Notes: a model not told the origin generated them from the sequence alone. A DNA stretch of 64,000 bases from Eunapius fragilis (GCA_963681505.1 OY811980.1:4385504-4449503); one strand, 5' to 3'. Shown: positions 53,001-63,089, counted from the stretch's first letter. A program made the numbers and translations.

Positions 53001-55756
53001 TTTGCATTTGGATCACAATCTCGTTCCTCAATCAGATATTTTACTACAGCCAGGTTGGCAAAGCTTTCACAAGCAACATGAAGTAGTGTTCTGTCATAAA
53101 GGTCTGTACTACATGCTTTGCCCTCTATTAAATATTTAAGGATATCAAGGCTTCCAGATGATGCAGCAACACATAGGGGAGAATTCTTTTGATTGTCCTT
53201 TTCACTGGGATTACATCCATGCTCTTCCACTAGATACTTCACAATGAGCAGGTTGTTATCTTTCACGCAAGCATAATGAAGTGATGTTCTCCCCAACGTA
53301 TCTTGAAATATTGGGTTGAAGTTTTGATCTTCTATCAAGTACCTCACAACATCTAGATTACCATAGAATGCAGCTATATTCAGAGGAGACTTTAATTCTT
53401 TCTTGGTCACATTGAGATCACATCCAACTTTTTCTATCAGATATTTGACCATGGCCAGATTGTTATCTGTTTGGCAAGCAATGTGAAGGAGTGCTTGGCA
53501 CAACCCATCTGGAAATCTGCAGTTGCACTCCATCAAATACCTTAGTATATCTGGGCTTCCAAAAAATGCTGCCACATGGAACGAAGAATTTCCTTCATTA
53601 TCCATGTCATTAGGGTCACATCCTTGTTCCTCCACTAGATACATTACCGTCAATAAATTCTCATTTTTTTGGGATGCACAATGGAGAAGAGTTCTGCCCA
53701 ATCCATCACGACGTCTTGAGTGACCTTTTCGCTCTTCAATTAAGTACCTCAGGATTTTTAGGCTACCACATCCTGCAGCCACATGCAGAGCAGTGTTTCC
53801 TCTATGATCCTTGTCACCTATATCAATACCTTGCTCTTCAACCAGGTACTTTACCATGGCCACATTGTCACAATTTTGGCAAGCATCATGAAGAATAGTT
53901 CTGCCCACCATATCTTGATATTTTGGATTGCAATGTTGATCTTCCACCAGGTATCTCAAAATCTCTAAGCTTCCATACATGGCAGCTACATTAAGGGAAG
54001 TGAGCCCTTCTGTATCAGCCTCATGAGGATTAATTCCCGCACTTTCTACCAGATACTTCACCACTTTAAGACCGTCTTTATTTTCACAAGCAACAAATAC
54101 AAGGTTTCTTCCAAACTCATCGCGATATGCTGTGTTGCACTTTACATCCTCGATCAGATATTTCATAATGGTAAAGCTGCCTATATTTACAGCCAATGAA
54201 AGGGGTGTACTTCCTTTATTATTCTTTTTTGTAGGATCACCTTCATGTTTTTCCATCAAGTATTTCACCATTTCTAAGTTTTCAATCTTTCGGCAAGCAT
54301 CATGAAGGAGAGTTCCACCAAATGCGTCTTGAGATTTAGTGCTGCACTTTCGGTCTTCTATCATATATCTCAAAATATCAAAACTTCCACTCCATGCTGC
54401 CACATTTAGTGGAGTGTTTCCTTCATAATCCTTCTCATCAGGATTACATCCTTGATCCTCCACCAGGTATTTTACTATGTCTAGATTGTCAATGTTTTCA
54501 CAAGCATCATGGAGGGCTGTTCTACCAAGTACATCTTGACTTGCTGGATTGCACTTTTGCTCTTCAATAAGGTACCTCATGATGATAAGATTGCCAGAGA
54601 TTGCAGCAATACTTAGAGGGGTGCTCCCTCCTTCATCTGTTGCATTAGGGTCACATCCTTGCTTATTAACTAGATACTTTACCATGTTCAGATTATCTTG
54701 CATTTGGCAAGCATGATGAAGTGGAGTCCTTCCTAATGCACCTGGGCCTTCGGGATTGCACCGTTTGTTTTCAACCAAATATCGCAGGATGGCTTGGCAT
54801 CCAGAAAATGCAGCCACATTCAAGGGAGTGTTTCCCTCATCATCCTTCTCATTTGGATCACATCCATGCTTCTGCACCAAGTATTTAACTAACACAAGGT
54901 TACCATTATTTTCGCAAGCATTGTGGAGGAGGGTCCTGCACAAACCACCATGAAAGGCAGGATTACAATTCTTATCTTCAATCAGGTACTTCAAAATGCC
55001 TAGGCTGCCAGTTTTGGATGCAATATTTAGTGCAGAGTTCCCCTCTGCATCTGTTGTGTTGGGATCTAATCCATGCTCCTCGATGAGATACTTCACCATA
55101 CCTAGATTATGAGCCTTTTTACATGCATCGTGCAGCAAAGTTCCACCAAGTGCATTTAAACATCCTGGGTTACAATTTTGTTCAATTATAAGGTATCTCA
55201 GGATATTTAGGCTGCCACAAAATGCAGATACATTGAGGGGCATGTTTCCTTCATTATCACTGTGATTGGGATCACACCCTTGCTCCTCAACTAGGTACTT
55301 AACTGTAGCGAGGTTTTCATTCAGATGGCAAGCATCATGTAGGAGGGTTCCACCCAATCCATCCTGATACTCTTTATGGCACTTTTGCTCTTCAATCAGA
55401 TACTTCAAAATATGCAAGTTGCCATTCAAAGCAGCCACGTTCAAAGGAACATTCCCTACCTCATCCTTTTCATTTGGATCACATCCTTGCTCCTCCACTA
55501 GGTACTTCACGGTGGCAAGATTGCCATCCTTTCGGCATGCATCATGAAGAAGATTTCCACCAATTTTGTTGCGATGCTGTGGATTGCACATTCGCTCTTC
55601 AATTAGGTATACAAGAATGTCCAATTTTCCACTCCATGCAGCCACATTTAAAGATGTGTTTCCACTTTCATCTTCCTCGTTGGGATCTACTTTTTGTTCC
55701 TCAACCATGTACTTCACTTTAGTAAGATTGCCTTTGGCACAAGCTAACAAAAAAAT
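37223..55756 (-). CDS. Ankyrin-ROC-COR-Death domain protein (DAPK-like architecture without kinase)
   Basis: Seven exons join with matching phases (4,101; 90; 34; 2,076; 84; 57; 302 nt; 6,744 nt in all, 2,247 codons plus stop). The order is about 40 ankyrin repeats; a short linker; a ROC GTPase with P-loop GSAGVGKTHLL, switch-like DSGGQPQF and base-recognition THRD; a COR-like region; a basic linker; and a C-terminal Death domain. Ankyrin repeats bind proteins, ROC-COR modules bind GTP and dimerise in ROCO proteins, and Death domains recruit apoptosis or innate-immune adaptors, so this is most likely a cytosolic signalling scaffold. Among known families the order ankyrin-ROC-COR-Death is that of DAPK1; no kinase is seen here. 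The first listed exon starts at an acceptor (TTTGGAACAG), so the true start is upstream, possibly the 63.6-kb exon. No stop or frameshift was found in any exon, and the gene looks functional despite introns full of mobile DNA. Confidence 0.85.
38717..38773 (-). CDS. ROCO gene: 57-nt linker exon
   Basis: Reads DLFEDEESLAKKQRISVSNG across its borders, with acceptor TGTACAG, donor ATG-GTATCA and phase 1-1. Its symmetric length allows it to be skipped without a frame change. The assignment rests on phase and composition. Confidence 0.55.
40699..40782 (-). CDS. ROCO gene: 84-nt basic linker exon
   Basis: Reads DPALPKRKYAEIEEAAGSYF then KRQRQASAG, with acceptor ATTCATTCAG, donor GCAG-GTAATT and phase 1-1. 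The KRK and KRQRQ runs could be a bipartite nuclear localisation signal (inference). Confidence 0.65.
41226..41252. repeat. Poly(G) tract
   Basis: About 24 uninterrupted G on +. One of a dozen long G or C runs in this window (also near 30,078; 30,310; 30,868; 31,092; 33,187; 33,893; 37,989; 42,403; 43,810; 46,912). Confidence 0.95.
42419..43065. mobile_element. TTAA-flanked TIR element
   Basis: TTAA at 42,419-42,422 is followed by CTGATTACCAGC, and the inverse GCTGGTAATCAG is followed by TTAA at 43,062-43,065. The TTAA target duplication is used by piggyBac and Kolobok elements. Inside, a 131-codon + frame (42,628-43,023) is open but shows no transposase motif. A 23-bp word around CGTCTTTAGACGCTTACGGC occurs twice near the right end. 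Confidence 0.7.
43330..43500 (+). pseudogene. hAT transposase C-terminal fragment
   Basis: Reads HNAILATNAVSERRFSAL, then with a frame change IGQARLNARTKEIASLYDHF. This matches the hAT dimerisation block (NAVSERxFSALRR ... RLNxLMxLHxHK). The rest of the gene is absent. Confidence 0.55.
43951..44710. mobile_element. ~1-kb non-autonomous TIR transposon, copy 2 (shorter)
   Basis: From AATGAACCGCTTGACTTCTA onward it matches copy 1 (35,881-36,884) in the same order and orientation, with several internal deletions. The right end CCTTGACTTAATCTACCTGAG is kept with one change. The left end is diverged (GATTAAAGCAAGG). Confidence 0.9.
44939..45196. mobile_element. MITE with GGGACAGTGTCCAGC ends
   Basis: Left AATTGGGACAGTGTCCAGCA and right GCTGGACACTGTCCCAATT are inverted partners continuing to about 31 bp (AATCACCCTT / AAGGGTGATT). 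A lone related end (GGGACAGTGCCCAGC ... TTACCCTT) lies at 40,107-40,131. It abuts the 2.2-kb element that starts at 45,198. Confidence 0.85.
45669..45676 (+). promoter_or_regulatory. TATA box in an inverted-repeat setting
   Basis: TATAAATA lies inside GGAGTATAAATACTCC (7-bp arms), about 95 bp before the ATG at 45,764. It is a good core promoter candidate for the element's gene. Confidence 0.6.
45764..46974 (+). CDS. Two-exon repeat protein (RAAKRQRYQEGVEEN repeats, acidic tail)
   Basis: Exon 1 (45,764-46,354) reads QENKAKARARYKADPEKKKA, then seven 15-residue units RAAKRQRYQEGVEEN, then a basic end WKGRRTTTTTQ. Exon 2 (46,764-46,974) completes the split codon (AG plus G, Arg) and reads SASATSSTAAPASATSS-type repeats, a Gly run from a poly(G) tract, and an acidic end EEEEEGEEAEDVEL. 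Donor GTATGT and acceptor TTTTAAAG are good. The only ATG in reach (45,764) is one base out of frame with the rest: an extra base near 45,774 breaks the start, so this copy may be inactive or start elsewhere. The highly charged repeats suggest a nucleic-acid-binding or coiled protein; function unknown. The opposite-strand and other-frame ORFs here are by-products of the 45-bp repeat. Confidence 0.6.
45930..46260 (+). repeat. 45-bp coding tandem repeat, about seven units
   Basis: Unit starts CGTGCTGCTAAAAGGCAGCG, 45 bp long. The last five full units are identical at the DNA level, which points to recent array expansion. Confidence 0.95.
47446..49521 (-). CDS. ROCO gene: ROC-COR exon
   Basis: 692 codons between the acceptor TTCCTTGTAG and donor TTATG-GTGAGT. 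ROC: LMKVLIIGSAGVGKTHLL (P-loop) near its start, a low-complexity Ser-rich insert (SSSYLKSKKMYSAESKKLSC), WVYFIDSGGQPQFHQLISAF (Walker B/switch II) and LLIVGTHRDLENN (NKxD equivalent THRD). The COR-like part then has PLRWLVFHQELQSLSKGL, DVICALKFFADLNVIFYY, NIVFINPQALLNLISGIV and AEYFMPFILSSL, followed by a C-terminal region that includes FLCPCTYVAEKHLALQIM. The P-loop Lys-Thr and the DxGGQ are intact, so nucleotide binding is expected. Introns in phase 1 flank it. Confidence 0.88.
49573..49606 (-). CDS. ROCO gene: 34-nt micro-exon
   Basis: Acceptor AATTTTCCAG, then KSKGDIAFANL, then donor CTAA-GTAAGT. It converts phase 0 (upstream exon end) to phase 1 (ROC exon start), exactly what is needed. 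Confidence 0.65.
49607..51505. other. Intron of the ROCO gene
   Basis: AT-rich with many TACATGTA words and a repeated GCAGTGACAACAG phrase (near 50,388, 51,154 and 51,222). No exon beyond those listed is recognised. Confidence 0.4.
51506..51595 (-). CDS. ROCO gene: 90-nt linker exon
   Basis: Acceptor CGTTTAG, then VLPTGSTEAFVPGSNRQYFY and IDKNESPVKL, then donor TTA-GTAAGT. Phase 0-0. It follows directly on the ankyrin exon. Confidence 0.7.
51656..55756 (-). CDS. ROCO gene: giant ankyrin exon (about 40 repeats)
   Basis: 1,367 codons without a stop. One partial repeat (IFLLACAKGNLTKVKYMVEE) is followed by 19 two-repeat units and a capping repeat (LPLDIATTYANYLAVHYLEQ). Each unit alternates type A (GNTPLNVAAFSGSLEILRYL) and type B (GRTLLHDACQNxDNLAMVKY), each about 35 residues; the TPL and LLH motifs and GxL--V-YL helices are canonical. 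Donor CATTAT-GTGAGT (phase 0). Ankyrin arrays this long form superhelical protein-binding surfaces. The whole array lies in one exon. Confidence 0.92.
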
Positions 55757-56682
55757 CTGTTCCAAACAAAAGTGAAAAATATAATATACTACAACATGGT
55801 TAAGACACATATTCATATTGCCATAACTATGCTACCTTATTTTGCTCTCCTAACTTTCACGTGGAAAACTTTTTTTTAATGTTTCATTAGAAGCCCATTG
55901 CAGCGTCCATGCAATGAGTTATGGATCTCACTGTCCATGATAGAATGCAATTCTCTGAAATTAGTATAACTCAGGTTTGAAATTAATGTTAATGACACTT
56001 GATTTCATTAATATAATCATCATCGTTATGCAAATACTAATAATCCAATTACTGTTACTGCAGCAAATATCCAAAGCCCTATATCATCAAAATTATTCAA
56101 GATTAAAGTTTGTATAATTCACAGAAGAAATTTTTACTTTTTAAAATTTATAATGGGATAGCAGTACAAAATGATGCAAAATGGTCACAAGCATGGGTGT
56201 TTCCGCTAACAACACAAGTTTCATGGAACTGCTGGTACTTATGCTGCCTTTTTACTTCAGCTTAGTTTTGTGCTTGTCTAAATTGATGTACAGTAGCACG
56301 GTTGACACTAAGCTCCCATACGCTTGTGTATAATATGTTAATTGCATAATATGCATACCTTTCAAGTTACTAAGTTCACATGAGTTAATATATTAACATT
56401 TAAGGTCATAATTTAAAGGTGTTTTTTAAAATAAGAATATATAATCAGTCCATTATAAAATGAAGTACAAACGACCATTTGTGTCGTTTTAATAGTGATA
56501 TAATATCACTGCAGATCTTAACTAGAATTTCACAAATTTCTCTGATTTCGGTTATTAATTACAAGTTAATGTATATTATTATGCCAAATTGATTAATTAG
56601 AAGCTTAATTCATTCGTGTATTATATTTATGGGACACTTGTTATCATATACAGGGTTCACAGGGATACTGTGATAAATTAGG
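55757..56682. other. Intron or upstream sequence, no exon recognised
   Basis: AT-rich, with no reading frame of note. It lies between the ankyrin exon acceptor and the LTR element. Confidence 0.4.
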
Positions 56683-56892
56683 TGTTACATGTACCCATTG
56701 ACTACAGTAGCAACTGAGTTCTGTACATTGTTATAAACCAGTTTAGTGTGTGCAACTTGCTAGGAACTGGTTTAGGTTGTCAAACCGGTTTGGTCTGTAG
56801 TCAGACAGGTTTTGCATAGTTGATATAAATAGGTTACGCTGTGCAAGTGATCTCTCTGTCTCTCTCCACCAATTATACTTATCTGGGACTCA
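56683..56892 (+). repeat. 5' LTR
   Basis: Contains GGTTTAGGTTGTCAAACCGG and a TATAAATAGGTTA box (56,824-56,836), followed by CACCAATTATAC. It shares all of these with the 3' copy. Confidence 0.85.
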
Positions 56893-56967
56893 AGTAAACC
56901 GGAGTCTTCAGGTGTCCCAGCTGTCAGGAGAGAGGAGGGTATAGGAACGACCCCAGCTAAATCCAGT

Positions 56968-57641
56968 ATGGTGATTCATGGCGTGGTAGGTCAGTTCAAT
57001 GAAGAGATAGAGGACTGGACGGCCTATTGCGAACGGCTGGTCCCCAGTACTTCACCGCTAATGACATTGAGGCTAATGAGAAGCGTCACACTTTGCTACT
57101 CAGCGTCTGAGGTGCCCACATCAATCAACTGGTTCATAGCCTAGTGTCTCATGGAAAGCCGAAGGACAAGAGTTTTGGTGACATAGTGAAGCTGGTTCGC
57201 GACCATTTGACACAACCACCATCATGTATCGTGCACCGGTTTCATTTCAATTCATGTGTGCAAAGGGAGACAGAGTCAGTAGCCCAGTTTGTTGCTGAAC
57301 TTCGTCGCCTTTCAGAGTCTGGGGATTTGTTAGATGTGATGTTACAGGATAGGTTGGTGTGTGGTTCACATGATGCTCCAGTCCAACGTAGGCTTTTCAC
57401 TGAACCAAAGCTCACTTTCACAAAAGCTTTCGAGTTGGCTCAGGCTGCTGATCTTGCTGAAAGAAGCGTAAATGATGTTGTGAGGCCTGTCGGGGCAGTG
57501 CATACGCTGCAGGAACCAAAGCCAGCCACTGCCACTGGTGAAATAACCAGTCTTACATCATGCTACTGTTGCGGAAGTAGTAGACATAGTGCATCTATTT
57601 GTTGTTTCAGATCTGTGGATTGCCACAAGTGTGGCAAGAAG
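56968..57641 (+). pseudogene. Gag, interrupted at the zinc knuckle
   Basis: From ATG at 56,968 (GQFNEEIEDWTAYCERL) with a frame change near 57,040 and a TGA near 57,110. It is then open from 57,144: DIVKLVRDHLTQPPSCIVHR, FVAELRRLSESGDLLDVM, DRLVCGSHDAPVQRRLFTEP. A double zinc-knuckle region follows (CYCCGSSRHSASICC, CHKCGKK). The last knuckle continues after the insertion as GHLA at 60,970. Gag packages element RNA in the cytoplasm. This copy cannot. Confidence 0.8.
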
Positions 57642-60600
57642 TACGGTGGCCCGGTAGGTCGCGGGTACGAGCAGCGATTTGAGAGCAAAAATGAGTACGA
57701 GCAACGGTCTGAGAGCAAAATTGCGTACGGCCCGAGAACAAAATTGCGTACGGTCCAAGAGCAAAATTGCGTACGGTCTGAGAGCAAAATTGCGTACGGT
57801 CCGAGAGCAAAATTGCGTATGGTCCGAGAGCAAAAACGCGCAGGAGCTGAGAGCAAAAATGCGTACGAGCTCACGGCTGTTTGCGGCCCATTCAATGTTG
57901 GACAATAAGACCTACGCCCCGAAATATTGAAACGATGACATCATGCATTATGACCTAACCAAGCACTTTGTATTTTCGAGCTATATAAGGTCTGTACTTG
58001 TTGCACCGACATGTAACAGCCATTTTAGTATAGACATACCATTTATCTATCCATCGTATAAATTTTGTGCCACAACTCTGTAGCGCCCGCTAGCTATAGC
58101 GCTCGCAAGCCAAGTACCTCAGTTGGATATCCTCCACAAAGAAGTGAACAGTGGACCACTGCCAATTTTCCTAGGAAAAAGCTAAGCGTGATTAGGTAGC
58201 GGAAGGTTAAGACTACCTAGATAGCGTGTAGACTAAGTGCGGCCGGCTGAAATGATGGCGCTACAGATCGTCAAATATCGCTGATTTTACAAGAGTTCTA
58301 ATGCCAAGTCAAGCACAACGATAGGTATAGTCCTGAAAGTTCAATCTTCGTTGATTGTGGTATTGCTGCCACATCTTGTGACACGATTTTGATAAGGTGC
58401 TCCATCACACACTGCATTTTAGCTCTGCAACTGCATCTCTTATATGTAGGCACATGTTATTCTGTGCATGCAATTATGCATGGATGCATACGTGGATTTG
58501 ACTCCTTATTCTGCAAGCCGGAAGGAGACTGACTGAATCCTGCCACGTTTATACAAGCCTAGTGCATGTAATGAAGATAATGTTAACTAGGTGAATGGCA
58601 TTAAGAGCTAAAGGTTATAAAGTCATGCAGCATTTATACTGGCATACAATGTTCAGCTGATGTTGTTAAGGCAGCAAGATTGAATCAGATGTATTAATTG
58701 ATAACTAACTTTTACAGTGAGTGCATAATCGTTTCAAGGTGTCAGGTGTGAAACCTGGTAGATCGTTGACAACCATAGTGATGGAAATGGAAATGCATGA
58801 TGTTTTGATATTCCAATGCTGTGGGGTACATAGTGCCTGATTCACCTGATATAAAGATCAAGTAGAAACCTTTACACCTGCAATGCATAGTACACATTAT
58901 TGTGCCTCTCCATCCTTGCAGAGGTCCCAGCTTGATCCATACCATACTTCATCACTGGGGATTTAGTTGTCATGCAGGGTGAGCCTGTAAACTATTATAG
59001 CGAGTTGATTTATAAATATCATCTTATTTAAGCTATCCATGAACCCAGTAGCTTTTCCATCAATGTGGAACATATATAGGTGTCTTCTTGTATCTTCTTT
59101 CTGCCAGAAGAATGGCAGTAAAATGGAGAGCTATCTCAACCCCCTTTGAGGTTTCTTGCCTCTGACCTCTTCCTGCATGGAGATATATTTTGTAGTAGAA
59201 GCCTTACGCGCCCATATACATGCATGTATGTATAAGCAAAGTTACTTTAGATTTTTTTGTAGTTGATTTTTATGGGTATTGTGCAGCTAATGCCATTTAA
59301 ATGATTGCTAGGCCAGCTGTGATTCTTGTTCTGCACTCACTGTAATCCCTGACTCCATGCACCAGTGATGCTTCTTATTTTAATCACTGATCACTTAATA
59401 GATTTTAATTGTCAGGTAGTTAGTCCGTAAGTTATGCACAAGGTTCACTCTGGAGACCTTCATTACAGTGTTGTCATGCTGACTGATGTGGTTGCTAAGG
59501 CTGGTGGATATTCCCTAATAGACATGCATGTAATGAAGAATCAAGCTATTCTTTGACTAGGTTTGTGCTGTTGTCAATATTGCAAAAAATCTAGGGTCTC
59601 AGATGCCATATACATATCAGAACATCCAGCTATAGCTGATATTTGACTTCAAGCCCTGATGTCCCTGGAACATTCAATCTGCTACGACGTTTAATACCAA
59701 GCTAGGTATCTAGGGGGTACTAGTGCTGTGTCATAACAATAGGGATATATAATACAACTGCAAGTACATTTGCTTGATGCAGCTCCAGAGGCTGCCTATA
59801 CCTTTCTATAAACATAAGCAAAGAGAGGGCACAAAAAATACTGTAGAATTGACATGGAAGTTTGTCACCTGCACGATGTGAGTGCATCGTGCAGATTGAC
59901 AAGAGCATTAAATGATGGGGGTGTGAAATATTGCTATTGTACTTTTAAGGCTTAATAGCACGCCCTAAATTAATTAGCTGGCCTGGTGAACCACTCCTTT
60001 CCACTAGCTTGAGGGCATGAAGTGTTATAAAACCAGCGGTGTATAAGCATAGCACCATATTTACTGGTCAATATGCATTAACATCTTACTCTTATTAACA
60101 ACTATTTGATACTAGCATTTGAAGTCATTGCTTGCAGGAGCTACACTATTAGCTGGGCTTTGGGGATACATGGCTGCATCCTCAGAGTGAAATGCCACAC
60201 CATGCAAGGCCTGAATACTTGTATATGGTGTCCTTTTTGCTTGCTCTATTATAAGACATGCGTTTTTCACACTCTGCAATGCAGCTGAACGTGTTGGCAA
60301 TGGTACTCCATTGTACGTGTCATGATTATTCATAGAAAACAGGCAGCCCTTTCAGGCCGAAAACAGCCGGCCGCGCTTAGTGGACGACATAAACCAACTA
60401 CTTGAAGCTTTCACATTGCTTGTATGTCAAACTTATATGTGGGAAAATTGGCAGCTACGTGCAATTCGCGCATCTTTCATACCTATTCGATCGTGCCGTA
60501 CCTCATATGCCTATGAAAACGTGGCGCGTGTATTAATTGGAAAGCGTAATTTATCGTTTCAGGTGTGTGTCTTGAAGCCAGATGATTGCTGGTACTACTG

Positions 60601-60963
60601 CATATGTTTATAATAACACCAGATGTAAGCAACTTGCAAGGCACATCGTTGAACATATGGTGTCGATAATGAGGCTAACCGCCATGATTTTTACACCATA
60701 TACCGTAACGCTCTAATTATCAAACTAAATGTCCAGCCGCAAACAGCCGTGCTCTCAGCTCCTGCGCGTTTTTGCTCTCGGACCATACGCAATTTTGCTC
60801 TCGGACCGTACGCAATTTTGCTCTCAGACCGTACGCAATTTTGCTCTTGGACCGTACGCAATTTTGCTCTCGGACCGTACGCAATTTTGCTCTCAGACCG
60901 TTGCTCGTACTCATTTTTGCTCTCAAACCGCTGCTCGTACCCGCGACCTACCGGGCCACCGTA
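57642..60963. mobile_element. 3.3-kb non-autonomous TIR transposon with 24-bp subterminal repeats
   Basis: The ends TACGGTGGCCCGGTAGGTCG and its inverse are perfect. The inverted repeats run about 240 bp and consist largely of copies of GAGAGCAAAATTGCGTACGG. AAGAAG at 57,636-57,641 and 60,964-60,969 is an exact 6-bp target duplication, since removing the element restores the gag zinc knuckle Gly-Lys-Lys-Gly-His. The interior (57,900-60,720) has no transposase and no sustained frame. A 6-bp duplication occurs in few superfamilies, for example IS3EU or Dada. The class is left open. Confidence 0.95.
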
Positions 60964-60969
60964 AAGAAG

Positions 60970-61925
60970 GGTCATCTGGCATGAGTTTGCAGGAGCCAGG
61001 AGCAGAAGCAGACTAGACAGTCAACGAATCTGCTGTCAGACATGGTGGAACCTGACAAGGAGCTCGAGGTTGCAGACATGTATACCCTATTCGATTTGAA
61101 GGGCGTCTCTGCAGCGCCTTTCAGAATATTGGTAGTGATGAATAATGCCTCCCTTGACATGGAGGTAGATACTGGCGCAGCTGCTCCAGTTATCAATGAA
61201 GTTACCTACAATAAGCCGTGGGTAGCCAATCAGCGACCATCATTGAAACACACCAACATTAGGCTCTGTACTTACACTGGGGAAAGACTACCTATCCGGG
61301 GGAAAATTTTGGCTGAGGTATGCTATCAGACTAAAAAGGCCAGTCTGACCTTGCTGGTGATAGGAGGTGAGGGTCCTTCCCTCACGGCAGGGATTGGATT
61401 GGTAAGTTCAATTATCCAGCGTGTTTGAATCTTGGCATTTTCCATACAAGCAGTCCAAGCACTTTGCAGGGAATATTGGACAAGAATCAAGAACTGCTCA
61501 AGGAGGGATTGGGTCTCCTCAAGGGCACATTGGTTAAGATCCACATAAACGAGAATATTACACCGCTCTTTTACAAACCACGAACGGTTCCATACGCTCT
61601 CAGGGAGAAAGTAGAAAAGAAACTGGAGAGGCTGGAAAAAGAAGGCACCATCGAGGCTGTACAGTTGTCTGAGTGGGCTGCCCTGATTGTTCCAGACATG
61701 AAACTTGATGGCAGCATAAGGCTGTGTGGCAAATATAAGTTGACGGTAAATAGAGTAGCTCACTTCCCCTTCCTATGATAGATGATCTGTTAGCATCTCT
61801 GGGAAAGAGGAAAATATTTTTGAAGTTGGACCTTGTGAATGCTTACCTACAATTGGCTCTGGAAGAGGATTCAAAGAAATATGTAACAGTCCCCACTCAC
61901 TAAGGCCTCTACCGCTACAACAGAT
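60970..61925 (+). pseudogene. Protease and partial reverse transcriptase of the LTR element
   Basis: The protease has MEVDTGAAAPVINEVTY (catalytic DTG) at about 61,160-61,205. Then comes the linker FHTSSPSTLQGILDKNQELL and the start of reverse transcriptase: KKLERLEKEGTIEAVQLSEW, SIRLCGKYKLTVNRVAHF, then after a frame change IDDLLASLGKRKIFLKLDL and NAYLQLALEEDSKKYVTVPT. It stops near 61,925, before the active-site YxDD, so the enzyme core is lost. Confidence 0.8.
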
Positions 61926-62601
61926 GTCATTGTATTTCATGGGAGTGGTAACTTTCTTTTCAGAACCAAAACGTACAGGAGGCCACAAATCAGATGTAGG
62001 AAAGCATCATCACCTATTTAGGCACCTCTGACGAGGAAAAGAACCGTTGTCAACTTCATACGAAATACAATGACGTCAACTTTATAATGTAATTCATTGT
62101 ATATGGCCGACTTTTTTTCACTTTGAGGGCTTTCTATTCGCTGCCAAACCATCAGTAAAGTCATGACTTCAACTGCCTTGGATTCAACCATCATTTTACT
62201 ATCTACAAGCTGATCCTGGGACTTCAGGTCACGTACGCAACAAAACGGTATACTAAACACAATTCACTGTAAAATCTGTCCTTAAAGGATGCAATGCCGA
62301 AACTTTCCTGCATTCGAATTCGGACACGGTAGTCTTAGATAAGGGACCATGTTACACTTACACACCGAATTTCAGCACAATCCAGCATGTAACGGTGGAG
62401 AAATCCACTAAAAAGGGTAGTTACTGAAAATGAAACGTTATGCAGTCAGGAAGTCATGTGAGCAGTTGTGGTTTTGTACCTTTGATGCCAGATGATGCAT
62501 AAACAACATTCCGTAATTAGATTTCAGATATCCCAAACCAAGCTTCTTTAAAAGTGATGTAAAAAAAAATTACCATCAACTAGCATGTTATGCACTGTAA
62601 G
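61926..62601. other. LTR element interior without coding
   Basis: Unrelated or eroded sequence where RNase H and integrase should be. No motif recognised. Confidence 0.4.
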
Positions 62602-62792
62602 TGTTACAAGTACCCCTTGTCTACAGTAGCAACTGAGTTCTGTACATTGTTAGCTTGCTAGAAACTGGTTTAGGTTGTCAAACCGGTTTGGTTTGTAGTC
62701 AGACAGGTTTTGCATAGTCGATATAAATAGGTTATGCTGTACCAGTAATCTCGATCTCTCCACCAATTATACTTTGCACTTTCTGGGACTCA
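62602..62792 (+). repeat. 3' LTR
   Basis: Matches the 5' LTR from TGTTACAAGTACC to GGGACTCA with about 19 bp missing after TACATTGTTA and several substitutions. Confidence 0.85.
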
Positions 62793-62822
62793 ACTGGTTC
62801 TTTTTTATGCGTGCGGTGCCAG

Positions 62823-63089
62823 CTATAGACTGGATACTACAGATACACTACATAATCCACTTGTCTTGCCAATATCATTGAGCAAAATGAAAGCATCAGG
62901 ACCAAGGGCAACAGAGGCCTCAATTGCAATTGAGATAAAATAGTGAGACCTGGACAGCTGAGCACATTTCTCCCTCTTTCTGGCTTCAGCAGTTGTGGCT
63001 ACAGCTCTGGCCAGATATGTATAAGGCTGCAAAGGTGTCAACACAAGTAATGTCCCAAACAAGGTATTGTAACCAATTTTCAGATTCAA
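62823..63089 (-). pseudogene. LINE-type element C-terminal fragment
   Basis: Minus strand reads DITCVDTFAALYISGQSCSH in one frame, then AEARKREKCAQLSRSHYFIS and IAIEASVALGPDAFILLNDI in another. The pattern (DVTVxDT..., then AxxREKYAxLxxxHxFxPxAxET-G-xGP) is the conserved nuclease-like tail of the same broad retroelement group as the relic at 21.4-22.8 kb. Frames are broken and upstream domains absent. Confidence 0.6.

Larger units (their letters stand above)
56683..62792 (+). mobile_element. Gypsy-type LTR retrotransposon, decayed, with nested insertion
   Basis: Two direct LTRs (56,683-56,892 and 62,602-62,792, beginning TGTTACA and ending GGGACTCA) enclose gag, protease and a truncated reverse transcriptase on +. 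RNase H and integrase are missing. No target duplication is seen (TTAGG against ACTGG). A 3.3-kb DNA transposon splits gag. LTR differences (a 19-bp gap and several substitutions) show it is not recent. Confidence 0.85.

Noticed and set aside
52128..55775. Several plus-strand ORFs of 60-134 codons
   Set aside because: They are antisense shadows of the ankyrin exon and repeat with its period.
56683..62792. A complete, active LTR retrotransposon
   Set aside because: Gag has a frame change and a stop, reverse transcriptase is truncated before its active site, integrase is absent and the LTRs have diverged.
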